This document shows positions 9,220 to 17,863 of a DNA stretch of 64,000 nucleotides, one piece after another. Position numbers and translations under genes: made by a program. Source of the DNA: Chloroflexia bacterium SDU3-3 (GTDB lineage Bacteria > Chloroflexota > Chloroflexia > Chloroflexales > Roseiflexaceae); NCBI GenBank assembly GCA_009268125.1, contig WBOU01000004.1, positions 426,262 through 490,261 of the forward strand, given 5' to 3'. Each line of letters starts with the position of its first letter. The first letter of the stretch is position 1. The notes beneath the pieces are model-generated. The model was not told where the DNA came from, ran no database searches, and worked only from the letters and a program-made list of their open reading frames with translations.

Positions 9220-9702
9220 GTTCCACCACCGCGTGGGATTGTTCCATCACCGCGTGAGATCGTTCCATCACCGCGTGAGATCGTTCCACCACCGCCACAG
9301 ATCGTTCCACCACCGCCACAGATCGTTCCACCACCACCGCAGATCGTTCCACCACCACCGCAGATCGTTCCACCACCACCGCAGATCGTTCCACCACCAC
9401 CGCAGATCGTTCCACCACCACCGCAGATCGTTCCACCACCACCGCAGATCGTTCCACCACCACCGCAGATCGTTCCACCACCACCGCAGATCGTTCCACC
9501 ACCACCGCAGATCGTTCCACCACCACCGCAGATCGTTCCACCACCACCGCAGATCGTTCCACCACCACCGCAGATCGTTCCACCACCACCGCAGATCGTT
9601 CCACCACCACCACAGATCGTTCCACCACCACCGCAGATCGTTCCACCACCACCGCAGATCGTTCCACCACCACCACAGATCGTTCCAACCACCGCCACAA
9701 AA
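9220..9702. repeat. 21-bp tandem array, 23 units
   Basis: GTTCCA or a close variant starts every 21 bases from 9220 to 9682 without exception. The common unit is GTTCCACCACCACCGCAGATC. The first six units are diverged (CGCGTGGG, CGCGTGAG, CGCCACAG); the middle block is almost invariant; three units near the right end carry CCACAG. Because 21 is a multiple of 3 and no unit has a stop, all affected frames stay open, giving artefactual repeat polypeptides on both strands. I see no start signal or coding bias and treat it as a minisatellite. Confidence 0.92.
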
Positions 9703-9730
9703 AGGCGGGGCGGCATCGTGCCGCCCCGCC
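9699..9730 (-). terminator. Rho-independent terminator of the fadNA operon
   Basis: Read on the minus strand, a 12-bp perfect stem (GGCGGGGCGGCA, 9719-9730 with 9704-9715) and a 3-base loop are followed by TTTTT at 9699-9703. It begins 20 bases after the fadA stop. Confidence 0.85.
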
Positions 9731-9750
9731 CCATCCAGCGTGCCCACGCC

Positions 9751-10929
9751 CTAGCCAGCCAGCTCGAACACCCCGGCAGCCCCCATGCCGCCGCCCACGC
9801 ACATCGTCACCATGCCGTAGCGCCCGCCGCGCCGCCGCAGCTCGGCCAGCAGCTGCACGGTCAGCTTGGCCCCGCTGCAGCCCAGCGGGTGGCCCAGCGC
9901 GATCGCGCCGCCGTTCACGTTCACCTTCTCCGGGTCCAGCTCCAGCCCGCGCATCACCGCCAGCGACTGGGCGGCGAAGGCCTCGTTCAGCTCGATCAGA
10001 TCAAGCTCCTGCGCCGAGATCCCAGCCAGCTCCAGCGCCTTGGGCACGGCGGCCAGCGGCCCGATGCCCATCAGCTCGGGGGGCACGCCGCCCACCGCGA
10101 ACGAGACGAAGCGGGCCAGCGGCACGAGGCCCAGCGCCTCGGCCCGCTGGCGCGACATCAGCAGCAGCGCCGCCGCGCCGTCGCTAGTCTGCGAGGCGTT
10201 GCCCGCCGTCACCGTGCCGCCTGCGGCGAACACCGGGCGCAGCTTGGCCAGCGCCTCGGCGCTGGTATCGCGGCGCGGCCCCTCATCGGTGTCGAACACG
10301 CCCGACTCGCGGCGGCGCTCGCCGCCCTCGAACCAGACCCGCTCCACCTCCACCGGCGCGATCTCGTCGCGAAACAGCCCGGCCTCGATCGCCGCCAGCG
10401 CCCGCTGGTGCGAGCGCAGCGCGAAGGCATCCTGATCCTCGCGGCTCACGCCATACTTCTTGGCCACGTTCTCGGCGGTCAGGCCCATGCCCAGGTACAC
10501 ATCCGGCGTCACCTCGGCCAGCTCGGGGTTGGGCGTATAGTTGAAGCCGGTCATCGGCACCTGGCTCATGCTCTCGGCCCCGCCCGCCAGCATCACCTCG
10601 GCCTGCCCGGTCATGATCTGGTTGGCGGCCAGCGCGATGGTCTGCAGACCCGAGGCGCAGAAGCGGTTCACCGTCTGGCCGGGCACCTCGTGGGGCAGGC
10701 CCGCCCGCAGCGCCGCGATCCGGCCCAGGTTGAGGCCCTGCGCGGCCTCGGGCATGGCGCAGCCCATCATCACATCGTCGATCTGCTTGGGGTCCAGCCC
10801 CGGCGCGCGGCGCAGCGCCTCGCGGATGGCGGCAGCGGCAATATCGGCGGGGTGGGTATCGCGCAGCGCGCCCCGGCCAGCCTTGGCCACGGCGGTGCGG
10901 GCGGCAGAAACAATCACAGCTTCACGCAT
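9751..10929 (-). CDS. fadA: Acetyl-CoA C-acyltransferase (thiolase)
   Basis: Encodes 392 residues. Thiolase cleaves 3-ketoacyl-CoA with CoA in the last step of beta-oxidation. The acylated Cys91 is in [10 protein letters not shown], His347 in [12 protein letters not shown] and the acid/base Cys377 in [12 protein letters not shown]. These positions match degradative thiolases. It lies 12 bases downstream of the multifunctional dehydrogenase/hydratase gene in the same direction, giving a two-gene beta-oxidation operon like fadNA of Bacillus. A terminator follows directly. No acyl-CoA dehydrogenase is in this window. Confidence 0.96.
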   Translation of the reverse strand: MREAVIVSAARTAVAKAGRGALRDTHPADIAAAAIREALRRAPGLDPKQIDDVMMGCAMPEAAQGLNLGRIAALRAGLPHEVPGQTVNRFCASGLQTIALAANQIMTGQAEVMLAGGAESMSQVPMTGFNYTPNPELAEVTPDVYLGMGLTAENVAKKYGVSREDQDAFALRSHQRALAAIEAGLFRDEIAPVEVERVWFEGGERRRESGVFDTDEGPRRDTSAEALAKLRPVFAAGGTVTAGNASQTSDGAAALLLMSRQRAEALGLVPLARFVSFAVGGVPPELMGIGPLAAVPKALELAGISAQELDLIELNEAFAAQSLAVMRGLELDPEKVNVNGGAIALGHPLGCSGAKLTVQLLAELRRRGGRYGMVTMCVGGGMGAAGVFELAG

Positions 10930-10941
10930 TGGTGTGCTCCT

Positions 10942-13365
10942 CTAGTTGCGCAGCGGCTTGCCGTTCTGAAGCATGGCCATGATCCGCTCCAGCGTCCTCG
11001 GCTCGCATGCCAGCCGCATGAACGACTCGACCTCCATGTCGAGAATGTACTGCTCCGTCACCCACTGCGGGCTGGTGAAATCGCCCCCGGCCAGCACCCA
11101 GGTCAGCGCGGTGGCCAGCTTCTGGTCGTACTCGCTGATATAGCCCGCCACCACCATCTGGTGGATGTTGCTGGCGGCGGCGGCCACGGCCCTGCGGCCC
11201 ACGGCGTAGATCGGCGCGGGGGCGGGCGGCGCGTAGCCCTCGGCGGCCATGCGCAGCACCTCGCGCTTGGCCTCACCGATCAGGTGCTCGCGGTTCATCA
11301 CCACGCGGTCGCCCTGCACCAGGAAGCCCATGGCGCGGGCCTGCTCGGCGCTCTCCGAGACCTTGGCCAGGGCGATAGTCTCGAACACCTGCTGGAACAG
11401 CGGCAGCGGGTCGACCTGCTCGCTGGCCTGCATCACCGGGGTGAGCACGCGGCGCAGCAGCTCCTTGCACCCTCCGGCGGCGGGGATGAGGCCCACGCCC
11501 AGCTCGACCTGGCCGATGTAGCTCTCGGCGGCGGCCACGCGGCGCGCGGCGGCCATGGCCACCTCGGCGCCGCCGCCCAGCACGCGGCCATAGGGCGCGG
11601 CCACCACCGGCTTGGGCGCGAAGCGCAGCGCCTGCATCAGCCGCTGGTTGGATGTGACCAGCTCGCGCAGCGCGTCCACCTGGCCCGCCATCGCGCTCAT
11701 GCCAACCATGGAGATGTTCGCGCCCACGCAGAAGTTCTCGGCCTGGTTGCCCACCACCATGCCCACGTAGGCTGGGTCGCCCAGCAGCTCCAGGGCGCGG
11801 AAGCCCATCTCCACGATCAGCGGGTCGAGCGAGTTCATCTTCGAGTGGAACTCGAAGCACAGCACGCCATCGCCCAGATCCAGCACGCTGGCGCTCTCGT
11901 TGGCGGCCAGCTCGTGGCCCTGCGCTCGCAGCGTGGCCAGCTCGATCACGCGCGCGTCGTGCGGCAGCGGCTCGTAGGCGCGGTGGGCCGGGCTGTAGAC
12001 AGCGGTGGCGCGCCCGCCCTCGCGGCGGTAGAGCGACTCGCCGCCCTGCTCCAGCAGCGCCTCCACCCACGGCGCAAGCGCGATGCCCAGCTGGCGCATC
12101 TGGTCGGCGGTGGCGCGCAGGCCCAGCGTGTCCCACAGCTCGAACGGCCCCTGGCGCACGCCGAAGCCCCAGCGCATGGCGCTGTCCACATCCGCCAGGC
12201 TCTCGCTGATCTCGGGGATGCGGCGGGCGGCGTAGGCCAGCGTGCGCAGCGTGGTGTCGCGGATGAACTCGCCCGCGCGGTCGCCCGCCGCGTTGGCCAT
12301 CAGGAAGCGCATGCGCTCGCCTAGGTCGTCGATCTTGCGGGCCTTGCCCACCAGATCGAAGCGCACCTTGGTGGGCGGCTGGTACTCCAGCGTCTGCAGG
12401 TTCAGCGGCCAGAACTCCTTGCCGCGCTCGCTGCGGTGCTGCTTGTAGAAGCCGCCGCCCGCCTTGTTGCCCAGCAGCTTGCGCTCAAGCATGGCGTGCA
12501 CCAGATCGGGCGTGGCGAACACCTCGCGCTCCTCGTCCTCGGGGGCGGCCTGGTGCAGGTTCTCGTTTACGTGGGCCGACACATCCAGCCCCACGAGGTC
12601 AACCAGCCGAAAGGTGGCGGTCTTGGGGTTGCCGATCAGCGGGCCGGTGAGGTTGTCGACCTCCTCTACGCTGTAGCCGCGCTCCAGGGCATAGCGCAGC
12701 CGCACCTGGCCCAGGTACGAGCCGATCCGGTTGGCGATAAAGTTGGGGCGGTCGTTGGCCAGCACCACGCCCTTGCCCAACACATCCTCGGCGAAGGCGC
12801 GGAACTGCGCGACCACCTCGGGCAAGGTGTCGGGGGTGGGGATGAGCTCCAGCAGGTAGAGGTAGCGGGGCGGGTTGAAGAAGTGGCTGCCCAGGAAGTG
12901 CTGGCGGAACTCGGGCGAGCGGCCCTCGGCCAGCGCGGCGATCGGGATGCCGCTGGTGTTGGATGAGATGATGCTGCCAGGCCTGCGCACCTGCTCGATC
13001 TGCTGCATCAGGGCGCGCTTCGGCTCGATCTGCTCGACAATCGCCTCGACGATCCAGTCGGCATCGGCGATCAGGCCGATGTCATCTGCCGTGTTGCCCA
13101 GGGTGATGCGCTGGGCCAGATCGGCGGTGAACAGCGCGGCGGGGCGGGCCTTGCGCATACGCTCGAAGCCGGCCTGCACCAGCCGGTTGCGCACCGCCCG
13201 CGCGTCGAGCGCCAGGCCCCTGGCCTGCTCGTCGGGGGTGAGCGTAGCCGGGGGCGCATCCAGCAGCACCACATGCAGCCCAGCGTTGGCGGCGTGCGCC
13301 GCGATCGCCGCGCCCATGGTGCCTGCGCCAATCACTGCGACCTTACGAATGGCATGAGTCATCAT
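10942..13365 (-). CDS. fadN: 3-hydroxyacyl-CoA dehydrogenase / enoyl-CoA hydratase fusion, FadN type
   Basis: Encodes 807 residues. The N-terminal half is the NAD-binding 3-hydroxyacyl-CoA dehydrogenase (VAVIGAGTMGAAIAAHAANAG at the very start, then SSNTSGIPI, GSHFFNPP and the GKGVVLANDRPNFIANR helix region). The C-terminal third is a crotonase domain (VGNQAENFCVGANISMVG and the GGGAEVAMAA oxyanion region). This dehydrogenase-first order is that of Bacillus FadN and is the reverse of E. coli FadB. The start is preceded by AGGAGAT. It catalyses hydration and NAD-dependent oxidation of 2-enoyl-CoAs, feeding the thiolase encoded next. Confidence 0.95.
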   Translation of the reverse strand: MMTHAIRKVAVIGAGTMGAAIAAHAANAGLHVVLLDAPPATLTPDEQARGLALDARAVRNRLVQAGFERMRKARPAALFTADLAQRITLGNTADDIGLIADADWIVEAIVEQIEPKRALMQQIEQVRRPGSIISSNTSGIPIAALAEGRSPEFRQHFLGSHFFNPPRYLYLLELIPTPDTLPEVVAQFRAFAEDVLGKGVVLANDRPNFIANRIGSYLGQVRLRYALERGYSVEEVDNLTGPLIGNPKTATFRLVDLVGLDVSAHVNENLHQAAPEDEEREVFATPDLVHAMLERKLLGNKAGGGFYKQHRSERGKEFWPLNLQTLEYQPPTKVRFDLVGKARKIDDLGERMRFLMANAAGDRAGEFIRDTTLRTLAYAARRIPEISESLADVDSAMRWGFGVRQGPFELWDTLGLRATADQMRQLGIALAPWVEALLEQGGESLYRREGGRATAVYSPAHRAYEPLPHDARVIELATLRAQGHELAANESASVLDLGDGVLCFEFHSKMNSLDPLIVEMGFRALELLGDPAYVGMVVGNQAENFCVGANISMVGMSAMAGQVDALRELVTSNQRLMQALRFAPKPVVAAPYGRVLGGGAEVAMAAARRVAAAESYIGQVELGVGLIPAAGGCKELLRRVLTPVMQASEQVDPLPLFQQVFETIALAKVSESAEQARAMGFLVQGDRVVMNREHLIGEAKREVLRMAAEGYAPPAPAPIYAVGRRAVAAAASNIHQMVVAGYISEYDQKLATALTWVLAGGDFTSPQWVTEQYILDMEVESFMRLACEPRTLERIMAMLQNGKPLRN

Positions 13366-13584
13366 CGATCTCCTGTCACGCGGGTACGTGGCGTTATGAT
13401 ACCATTTTCACAGCCGGGACGCATGGATTATGCAGCAAAGCTCTTTGCAAAATCTTTGGGCAGCTGCGCGACCAGATTCCTCACAGCAGCGATGATTCAG
13501 CCCTGTGTGCTACACGAACTGCTAGTATGGGGCATAGGTCTCACGGTATTTAAAAAAAGAGCAGTTCTCTCTGGCCCCAACCTA

Positions 13585-13593
13585 TGCTATACT
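13585..13593 (+). promoter_or_regulatory. Possible extended -10 promoter
   Basis: TGCTATACT is a good extended -10 element in a locally AT-richer stretch. The -35 region is poor (TTCTCT). A transcript from here would run into the structured segment at 13687-13770 and on toward the HAMP-STAS gene. Confidence 0.4.
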
Positions 13594-13599
13594 AGCGCT

Positions 13600-13790
13600 T
13601 GCATTCTGCATACGCTCACGAATCCAGCCAACCGAACTCAATAGTTGTTAGGAAAAGCCCACGCCGGAAGAGCGATCAACGACGATCAGACACGAGGTAG
13701 CCGCCTACGGCATCGCCACGCGGGCTGCGGGGCACGATTCCGCAGAAAAGGTGTACGGGTGGCGTGTCTGCTACTGCAAGCCGCCAAAGT
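13600..13790 (+). ncRNA. Candidate structured RNA (unassigned)
   Basis: No gene is convincing between 13366 and 14046. Within it, 13687-13770 can fold as a three-way arrangement. CAGACA (13687-13692) pairs with TGTCTG (13765-13770), and CGCCAC (13714-13719) pairs with the adjoining GTGGCG (13759-13764). A GTAG/CTAC hairpin (13697-13708) lies in the left bulge and a TGCGG/CCGCA hairpin (13726-13744) inside. I compared it by eye with common riboswitch classes, 6S, SRP and tmRNA cores and found no match. It could be a 5' leader, an independent small RNA or chance pairing. Confidence 0.3.
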
Positions 13791-14046
13791 CCCTCTGCTT
13801 ATCCTTGGCCAAACCTAACAAAAGGAGCAGAATCGGTATGGCATCACCCCCCCTCGCAACCAGTGGTACTCGGCCGCAATGCCCTATACCGCCCAAAATC
13901 ACCCCCACGAATCTCCTAACAAGAATAGAGCGTTTGACACGCTTTTGTTTCCATTCTGTCATATTGTAGGCATACCTTATCGCGTATTGTTTAGTGGTTG
14001 CGTGTATAGGCCCCGCTTCATGCAAGCGCAGATATAGTAGGTAGCT

Positions 14047-15312
14047 ATGTCAATACGCACGAAACTCTTTCTGGCATTCACCGTCCAGATTGTCCTCCTC
14101 ATCTTGATCGCCGCAGTCATTGGCCTTCAGCTGACCAGCGCCCAGACCGAGGTCGCCAAGCTCAACCAGGATGCGGTGCCGTCACTCATCCAGATCAACG
14201 AGATCAGCCTCTACATCGAGCAGTACCGTGTCGCCGAGACCTTCCACCTAGCGCTCACCGACGACGCGGCCATGGATGTCGTCGAGCGCGACATGGCCCA
14301 GCTGGAGAGCAAGATCGATGAGGCGCTGAAAGCCTACCAGCCCTACGCCGAGGGCGACCAGCAGGAGAAAGACGCGCTGGATGACCTGAATGTGTGGTGG
14401 CCCCGACTCGTGCACGAGACCAAAGAGAATTTTTTGCCGGCAAGCCGCGAGAACAATCTTGAGCAGTCGATCCAGGTCTACAACGACTCGCAGACCTACT
14501 ACTGGAGCCTCGAGAATATGATCGACCGGCTGACCAAGAGCAACCGCGAGCAGGCCAGCGCCGCCGCCGCTTCCACCCAGGAGTCGACCAACATCGTGCA
14601 GCGCACCATGCTGGCGGCCATCCTGGCAGGCATCCTGATCGCAGCCGTGGCAGGGATCGTGCTGACACGCTCGATCACCAACAACCTGCGCGAGGTGATG
14701 AGCGCGGCCTCCGCCGTCGCCCACGGCGACCTGGATCAGCAGCTGGCCATCCGCGGCCACGACGAGATCAGCCAGCTGGCGTCGAGCTTCAACACCATGG
14801 TCACGGCGCTGCAGATCGCCGCCGAGGACCGCAAGGCCTACCAGCAGACCCTTGAGCAGCGCGTGACCGAGCGCACCGCCGAGCTAAAGGAGGCCATGGG
14901 CGAGCTGCGCGCATCCAGCGAGGCCCGCGAGGCCCTGCTGGAGACCGTGCGGGCGCTCTCGTGCCCGCTCATCCCGGTGCAGGAAGAGGTGCTGGTGCTG
15001 CCGCTGATCGGCCTGATCGACGCCGAGCGAACCCAGATGCTGATCGACTCGCTGCTGCACACGGTGGAGGAAAAGCGCACCCGCGCCGTGATCGTGGATG
15101 TGACGGGCGTGCCGGTGATCGACTCGTACGTGGCCTCGGCGCTGCTGCGGGTCACGGCTATGCTCAAGCTGCTGGGCACGCGCTGCATCCTAGTGGGGCT
15201 GCGGCCCGAGCTAGCGCAGACCATCGTGGCGCTTGGGGTCGATCTGTCATCGCTTACCACGCAGGCAAACTTGCAATTGGGGTTACACTATGTGTCACGG
15301 ATCTTGCGCTAG
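14047..15312 (+). CDS. Membrane HAMP-STAS regulatory protein (RsbR/anti-sigma antagonist-like)
   Basis: Encodes 421 residues. TM1 spans about 7-29, followed by a mostly helical external sensor region (about 30-187) like four-helix MCP sensors. TM2 is about 188-208 (MLAAILAGILIAAVAGIVL). A HAMP domain follows (SITNNLREVMSAASAVAHGDL), then a coiled coil rich in Glu/Arg and a C-terminal STAS domain from about 305 (RAVIVDVTGVPVIDSYVASAL). STAS domains of this type bind anti-sigma kinases, and Ser/Thr in the VTGVPVIDS region are the usual phosphorylation sites. It probably relays an external signal to a partner-switching circuit; no kinase partner is in the window. A TATAGT element ends only eight bases before the ATG. 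Confidence 0.85.
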   Translation: MSIRTKLFLAFTVQIVLLILIAAVIGLQLTSAQTEVAKLNQDAVPSLIQINEISLYIEQYRVAETFHLALTDDAAMDVVERDMAQLESKIDEALKAYQPYAEGDQQEKDALDDLNVWWPRLVHETKENFLPASRENNLEQSIQVYNDSQTYYWSLENMIDRLTKSNREQASAAAASTQESTNIVQRTMLAAILAGILIAAVAGIVLTRSITNNLREVMSAASAVAHGDLDQQLAIRGHDEISQLASSFNTMVTALQIAAEDRKAYQQTLEQRVTERTAELKEAMGELRASSEAREALLETVRALSCPLIPVQEEVLVLPLIGLIDAERTQMLIDSLLHTVEEKRTRAVIVDVTGVPVIDSYVASALLRVTAMLKLLGTRCILVGLRPELAQTIVALGVDLSSLTTQANLQLGLHYVSRILR

Positions 15313-15324
15313 AGGTAGGCGAGC

Positions 15325-15645
15325 ATGGACAAACCAGGGTTCTACAAGGGCAGGCACTACAGCACATACACCGAGCATATCGCAACGCTGGCGCAGCAGG
15401 GCCAGTACAACGAGCTAGAGAACCTGCTGCTGCACCTGATCGGCTCGGTCGAGGCCGAAAACCACCACATCCAGCACGGCGTCGTCTCGTGGCCATACGA
15501 CCTGCTGGGGCTGCTCTACCAAAACGCCCAGTCGTACACCAAAGAGATCGCCATCTACGAGCGCTATGCCCGCCAGCCCTACACGCTCGACCGCATGTTC
15601 TTCGAGACGCGGCTGGCGCGGGCGCGCGGCAGCCTGTGCGCGTAG
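15325..15645 (+). CDS. Hypothetical protein, 106 residues
   Basis: Not recognised. It begins 12 bases after the HAMP-STAS gene in the same direction, with GAGGTAGGCGAGC upstream as a weak ribosome site. The sequence is soluble and mainly helical, with patterns such as YTEHIATLAQQGQYNELENLL and IAIYERYARQPYTLD that look like TPR-type helix pairs. Likely co-transcribed with the regulator. Its function is unknown. Confidence 0.6.
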   Translation: MDKPGFYKGRHYSTYTEHIATLAQQGQYNELENLLLHLIGSVEAENHHIQHGVVSWPYDLLGLLYQNAQSYTKEIAIYERYARQPYTLDRMFFETRLARARGSLCA

Positions 15646-15726
15646 CGGCGGCAGGTGGCCGCTGGGCACACCCGCGCCCTGATCTATAATAGCGCAGCAC
15701 CGCCACGTCGAAACAGCTGAGGCACT

Positions 15727-16611
15727 ATGCTGCACGAATATAGCATCCGGGCATCCGGGACATGTGGGCAGGAGACAATCGCGATCAGCCAGCGCAGCGA
15801 GGGCCAGCACCCTTTTGTGGCCTGGCACGGCATCACCGCCGTCAACCGCTTCTGGTTCTGGGATGTGCTGTGGCCGAGGGGCGCGGTCTACCTGACCGGG
15901 CTGCCGGGCCACGGGCCAATAGGCCCGCTGCCGCCGGGCCAGGCCGAAAGCTGGACGCCCGAGCACTTTATCGACTGCGGGGTGGACACGCTGCGGCAGC
16001 TGGCCGAGGGGCGACCCGCCACCATCATCGGGCACTCCACCGGCGGCATGATCGCGCTGGGCATCGCCCAGAAGGCCCCCGAGCTGGTCGCGCGGCTCAT
16101 CCTCATTTCCCCAGTGGTGTGGCACGACCTGCGCGGGATCGTGTGGCTGTGGCAGCGCTGCGCCTTCTCGCCCGCGCTGCTGCGCCAGGTGGTGCGCGCC
16201 TCGCTTGGGGCTGGGCGGGCCAGCTACCTGGCCTTTATGGGCGCGCTGAACGCCTTCATCGCCGACCGGCGCGGCTTCTACGGCAACTGGAAGATCAGCC
16301 GCACCGTGGCCCACGGCTATGAGCACATGCGCAGCACCCCGCTTGAGGGGATAGCGGGCACCACCCGCGTGCTCTGCCAGGCCGACATGCGCCCAATCGT
16401 TGGGCAGAACCCCACTAGCATCCCCACCCTGATCATCCACGGCGACCGCGACCCAATCATCCCGCTGGCGCAGTCGCGGTGGCTGGCCCAGCGCCTACCC
16501 AACGCCGAGCTACACGTGGCCCACAGGGCTGGCCACCTGCCCTACGCCGAGCAGGAGGACAGCATCAACGCCGCCGTGGCGCGCTGGTTGGATGCGCACC
16601 CGCTGGCCTAG
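15727..16611 (+). CDS. Alpha/beta hydrolase
   Basis: Encodes 294 residues with a full triad: Ser104 in IIGHSTGGMIALG, Asp242 in IIHGDRDPIIPL and His270 in HRAGHLPYAEQ. AWHGITAVNRFWFWDV and LTGLPGHGP supply the strand-3 and strand-4 regions. No signal peptide. A TATAAT at 15685-15690 lies 36 bases upstream. The last bases overlap the end of the convergent membrane/HNH gene. The family covers esterases, lactonases and haloperoxidase-like enzymes; the substrate is unknown. Confidence 0.86.
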   Translation: MLHEYSIRASGTCGQETIAISQRSEGQHPFVAWHGITAVNRFWFWDVLWPRGAVYLTGLPGHGPIGPLPPGQAESWTPEHFIDCGVDTLRQLAEGRPATIIGHSTGGMIALGIAQKAPELVARLILISPVVWHDLRGIVWLWQRCAFSPALLRQVVRASLGAGRASYLAFMGALNAFIADRRGFYGNWKISRTVAHGYEHMRSTPLEGIAGTTRVLCQADMRPIVGQNPTSIPTLIIHGDRDPIIPLAQSRWLAQRLPNAELHVAHRAGHLPYAEQEDSINAAVARWLDAHPLA

Positions 16612-17162
16612 GCCTCGCCCTGCTGCTTGCGCAGCCGCTTGACGCAGCGCTCGCACAGCATGGCGCGGTTGCTGGCCGCCCAGCGGTCGCCGCCGCGCTT
16701 GGGCAGCAGCACATGGCACACGCGCGGGTGGCGGCTGCGGCTGCCGCACTGCTCGCAGCGCCCGCGCGAGCGCGCCCAGATGCGGTAGTCCAGCAGCATG
16801 GTCCAGGGCGTGTCCATGGCCAGATGCAGCGTGAGGCCCAGAGCCACCGGCGCGAGCGCCTGCGGGGCCACGCGCGCGCCCGCCCACACCAGCGGCAGCG
16901 TGAGCGGCGCGCGGTGCGCCGCCGAGCGCAGCGAGCCGTAGCGCGGGCGGGTGTCGCCGGGGCGGGGCCTGCCGCCACGCCGCCGGTCGTAGCGCAGCGC
17001 GCCCAGCAGGCTCAGATCGCCGCTGCGCGAGGCGTACAGCGCGTAGTGGTCGAGGTCGATGGCCACGCCCGCGATCGCGACCAGCCCGGCCTTCACAGGG
17101 CTGCGACGATAGACCAGTGCGCCCAGCAGGGCCGAGGCCAGCAGGTGGGTGTGAAAACGCAT
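16608..17162 (-). CDS. YdjM/DUF457-like membrane protein fused to an HNH-like zinc module
   Basis: Encodes 184 residues. The N-terminal part resembles YdjM-type metal-dependent membrane hydrolases: HTHLLASALLGAL, then VAIDLDHYALYA (DxDH-like, residues 36-39) and LHLAMDTPW (residues 112-120). The last 50 residues look like an HNH/McrA zinc-binding fold: Cys136-x2-Cys139, His150 in CHVLLPKRGGD, Asn165 and Cys170-x2-Cys173. The usual Asp before the first His is replaced by Cys149, so nuclease activity is doubtful. It shares a four-base tail overlap with the convergent hydrolase. Its promoter appears to overlap that of the divergent DUF6483 gene. Confidence 0.65.
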   Translation of the reverse strand: MRFHTHLLASALLGALVYRRSPVKAGLVAIAGVAIDLDHYALYASRSGDLSLLGALRYDRRRGGRPRPGDTRPRYGSLRSAAHRAPLTLPLVWAGARVAPQALAPVALGLTLHLAMDTPWTMLLDYRIWARSRGRCEQCGSRSRHPRVCHVLLPKRGGDRWAASNRAMLCERCVKRLRKQQGEA

Positions 17163-17187
17163 GCGAGAACTTTCTGGCGTTATGCCC

Positions 17188-17194
17188 TATAATA
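17188..17194. promoter_or_regulatory. Overlapping divergent -10 elements
   Basis: TATAAT (17188-17193, plus strand) lies seven bases before the DUF6483 ATG. TATTAT on the minus strand (17189-17194) lies 26 bases before the membrane/HNH ATG. A clear -35 is not visible for either. Confidence 0.5.
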
Positions 17195-17200
17195 CGCCCC

Positions 17201-17863
17201 ATGGTACGAAAAGATTTTATTCTCCGCATGATCGAGTCGCTGGCCGCCACCATCCACCAGCTGGTGGGGCTGCGCACCGAGCGCGATTTCGACGCGGCGC
17301 TGGCGCTGCTGGATGAGACCTACAAGCGGCTGGTGGGGCTGGATGGCGATCTGCTGCGCGGGGCGAGCCAAGAGGCGCTGCCCGACCTGCTCTCGTTCGC
17401 AGGCGAGCTGGATGCGGCGCGGGCGGTGGCCGCCGCCGAGCTGCTGAAGGAGGAGGGCGACATCCGCGCCGAGATGGGGCGCGACGATCTGGCGTTCAAC
17501 TGCTACGACCGCGCGGTGCTGCTCTACCTGGCCCTGCTCGACCGCCACGGGCCGATGCTGCTGGAGGGGCGGCTCGACCGCGCCGACGCCGCCGCCGCCG
17601 CGCTGGGCACATACGAGATGCCCGCCGAGGCCGGGCAGCGGCTGTTCAGCTACTACCGCCACACCCACCGCTACGCCGACGCCGAGACCTGGCTGCTGCG
17701 CACCCTGGCCGCATCCGGCGACGACCGCGCGCTGCTGGCCGAGGGCGCGGCCTTCTTCGAGGGGCTGCTGCGCCGCACCGACCGCGAGCTGAGCGCGGGC
17801 GGCACCACACGCGAGGATGCCGAGGACACCCTGGCCGAGCTGCGAGGGCGGCTGGTGGGCTAG
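17201..17863 (+). CDS. DUF6483 family protein
   Basis: Encodes 220 residues starting MVRKDFILRMIE, the usual opening of this uncharacterised family, which has an N-terminal helix, an LVGLRTERDFDAALALLDE segment and further helical repeats. The open frame extends 28 codons further 5', but the family start and the TATAAT seven bases upstream favour ATG 17201. If that promoter is real the mRNA is leaderless. The protein is soluble, acidic and all-helical in appearance, TPR-like in the middle. Convergent with the GNAT gene by a four-base overlap. Function unknown. Confidence 0.75.
   Translation: MVRKDFILRMIESLAATIHQLVGLRTERDFDAALALLDETYKRLVGLDGDLLRGASQEALPDLLSFAGELDAARAVAAAELLKEEGDIRAEMGRDDLAFNCYDRAVLLYLALLDRHGPMLLEGRLDRADAAAAALGTYEMPAEAGQRLFSYYRHTHRYADAETWLLRTLAASGDDRALLAEGAAFFEGLLRRTDRELSAGGTTREDAEDTLAELRGRLVG

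Noticed and set aside
9220..9702. CRISPR array
   Set aside because: The units are contiguous with no unique spacers, and no cas genes are present. The same holds for 29598-29934 and 50313-50496.
8969..9754. Long open frames on both strands across 9.2-9.7 kb encoding His-, Gly-, Val- or Trp-rich heptapeptide repeats
   Set aside because: All arise because the 21-bp unit has no stop in these frames. There is no ribosome site, and frames on opposite strands are equally open.
13751..14025. Short frames on either strand before the HAMP-STAS gene
   Set aside because: No good ribosome site, odd composition and no recognisable domain; the region looks regulatory.
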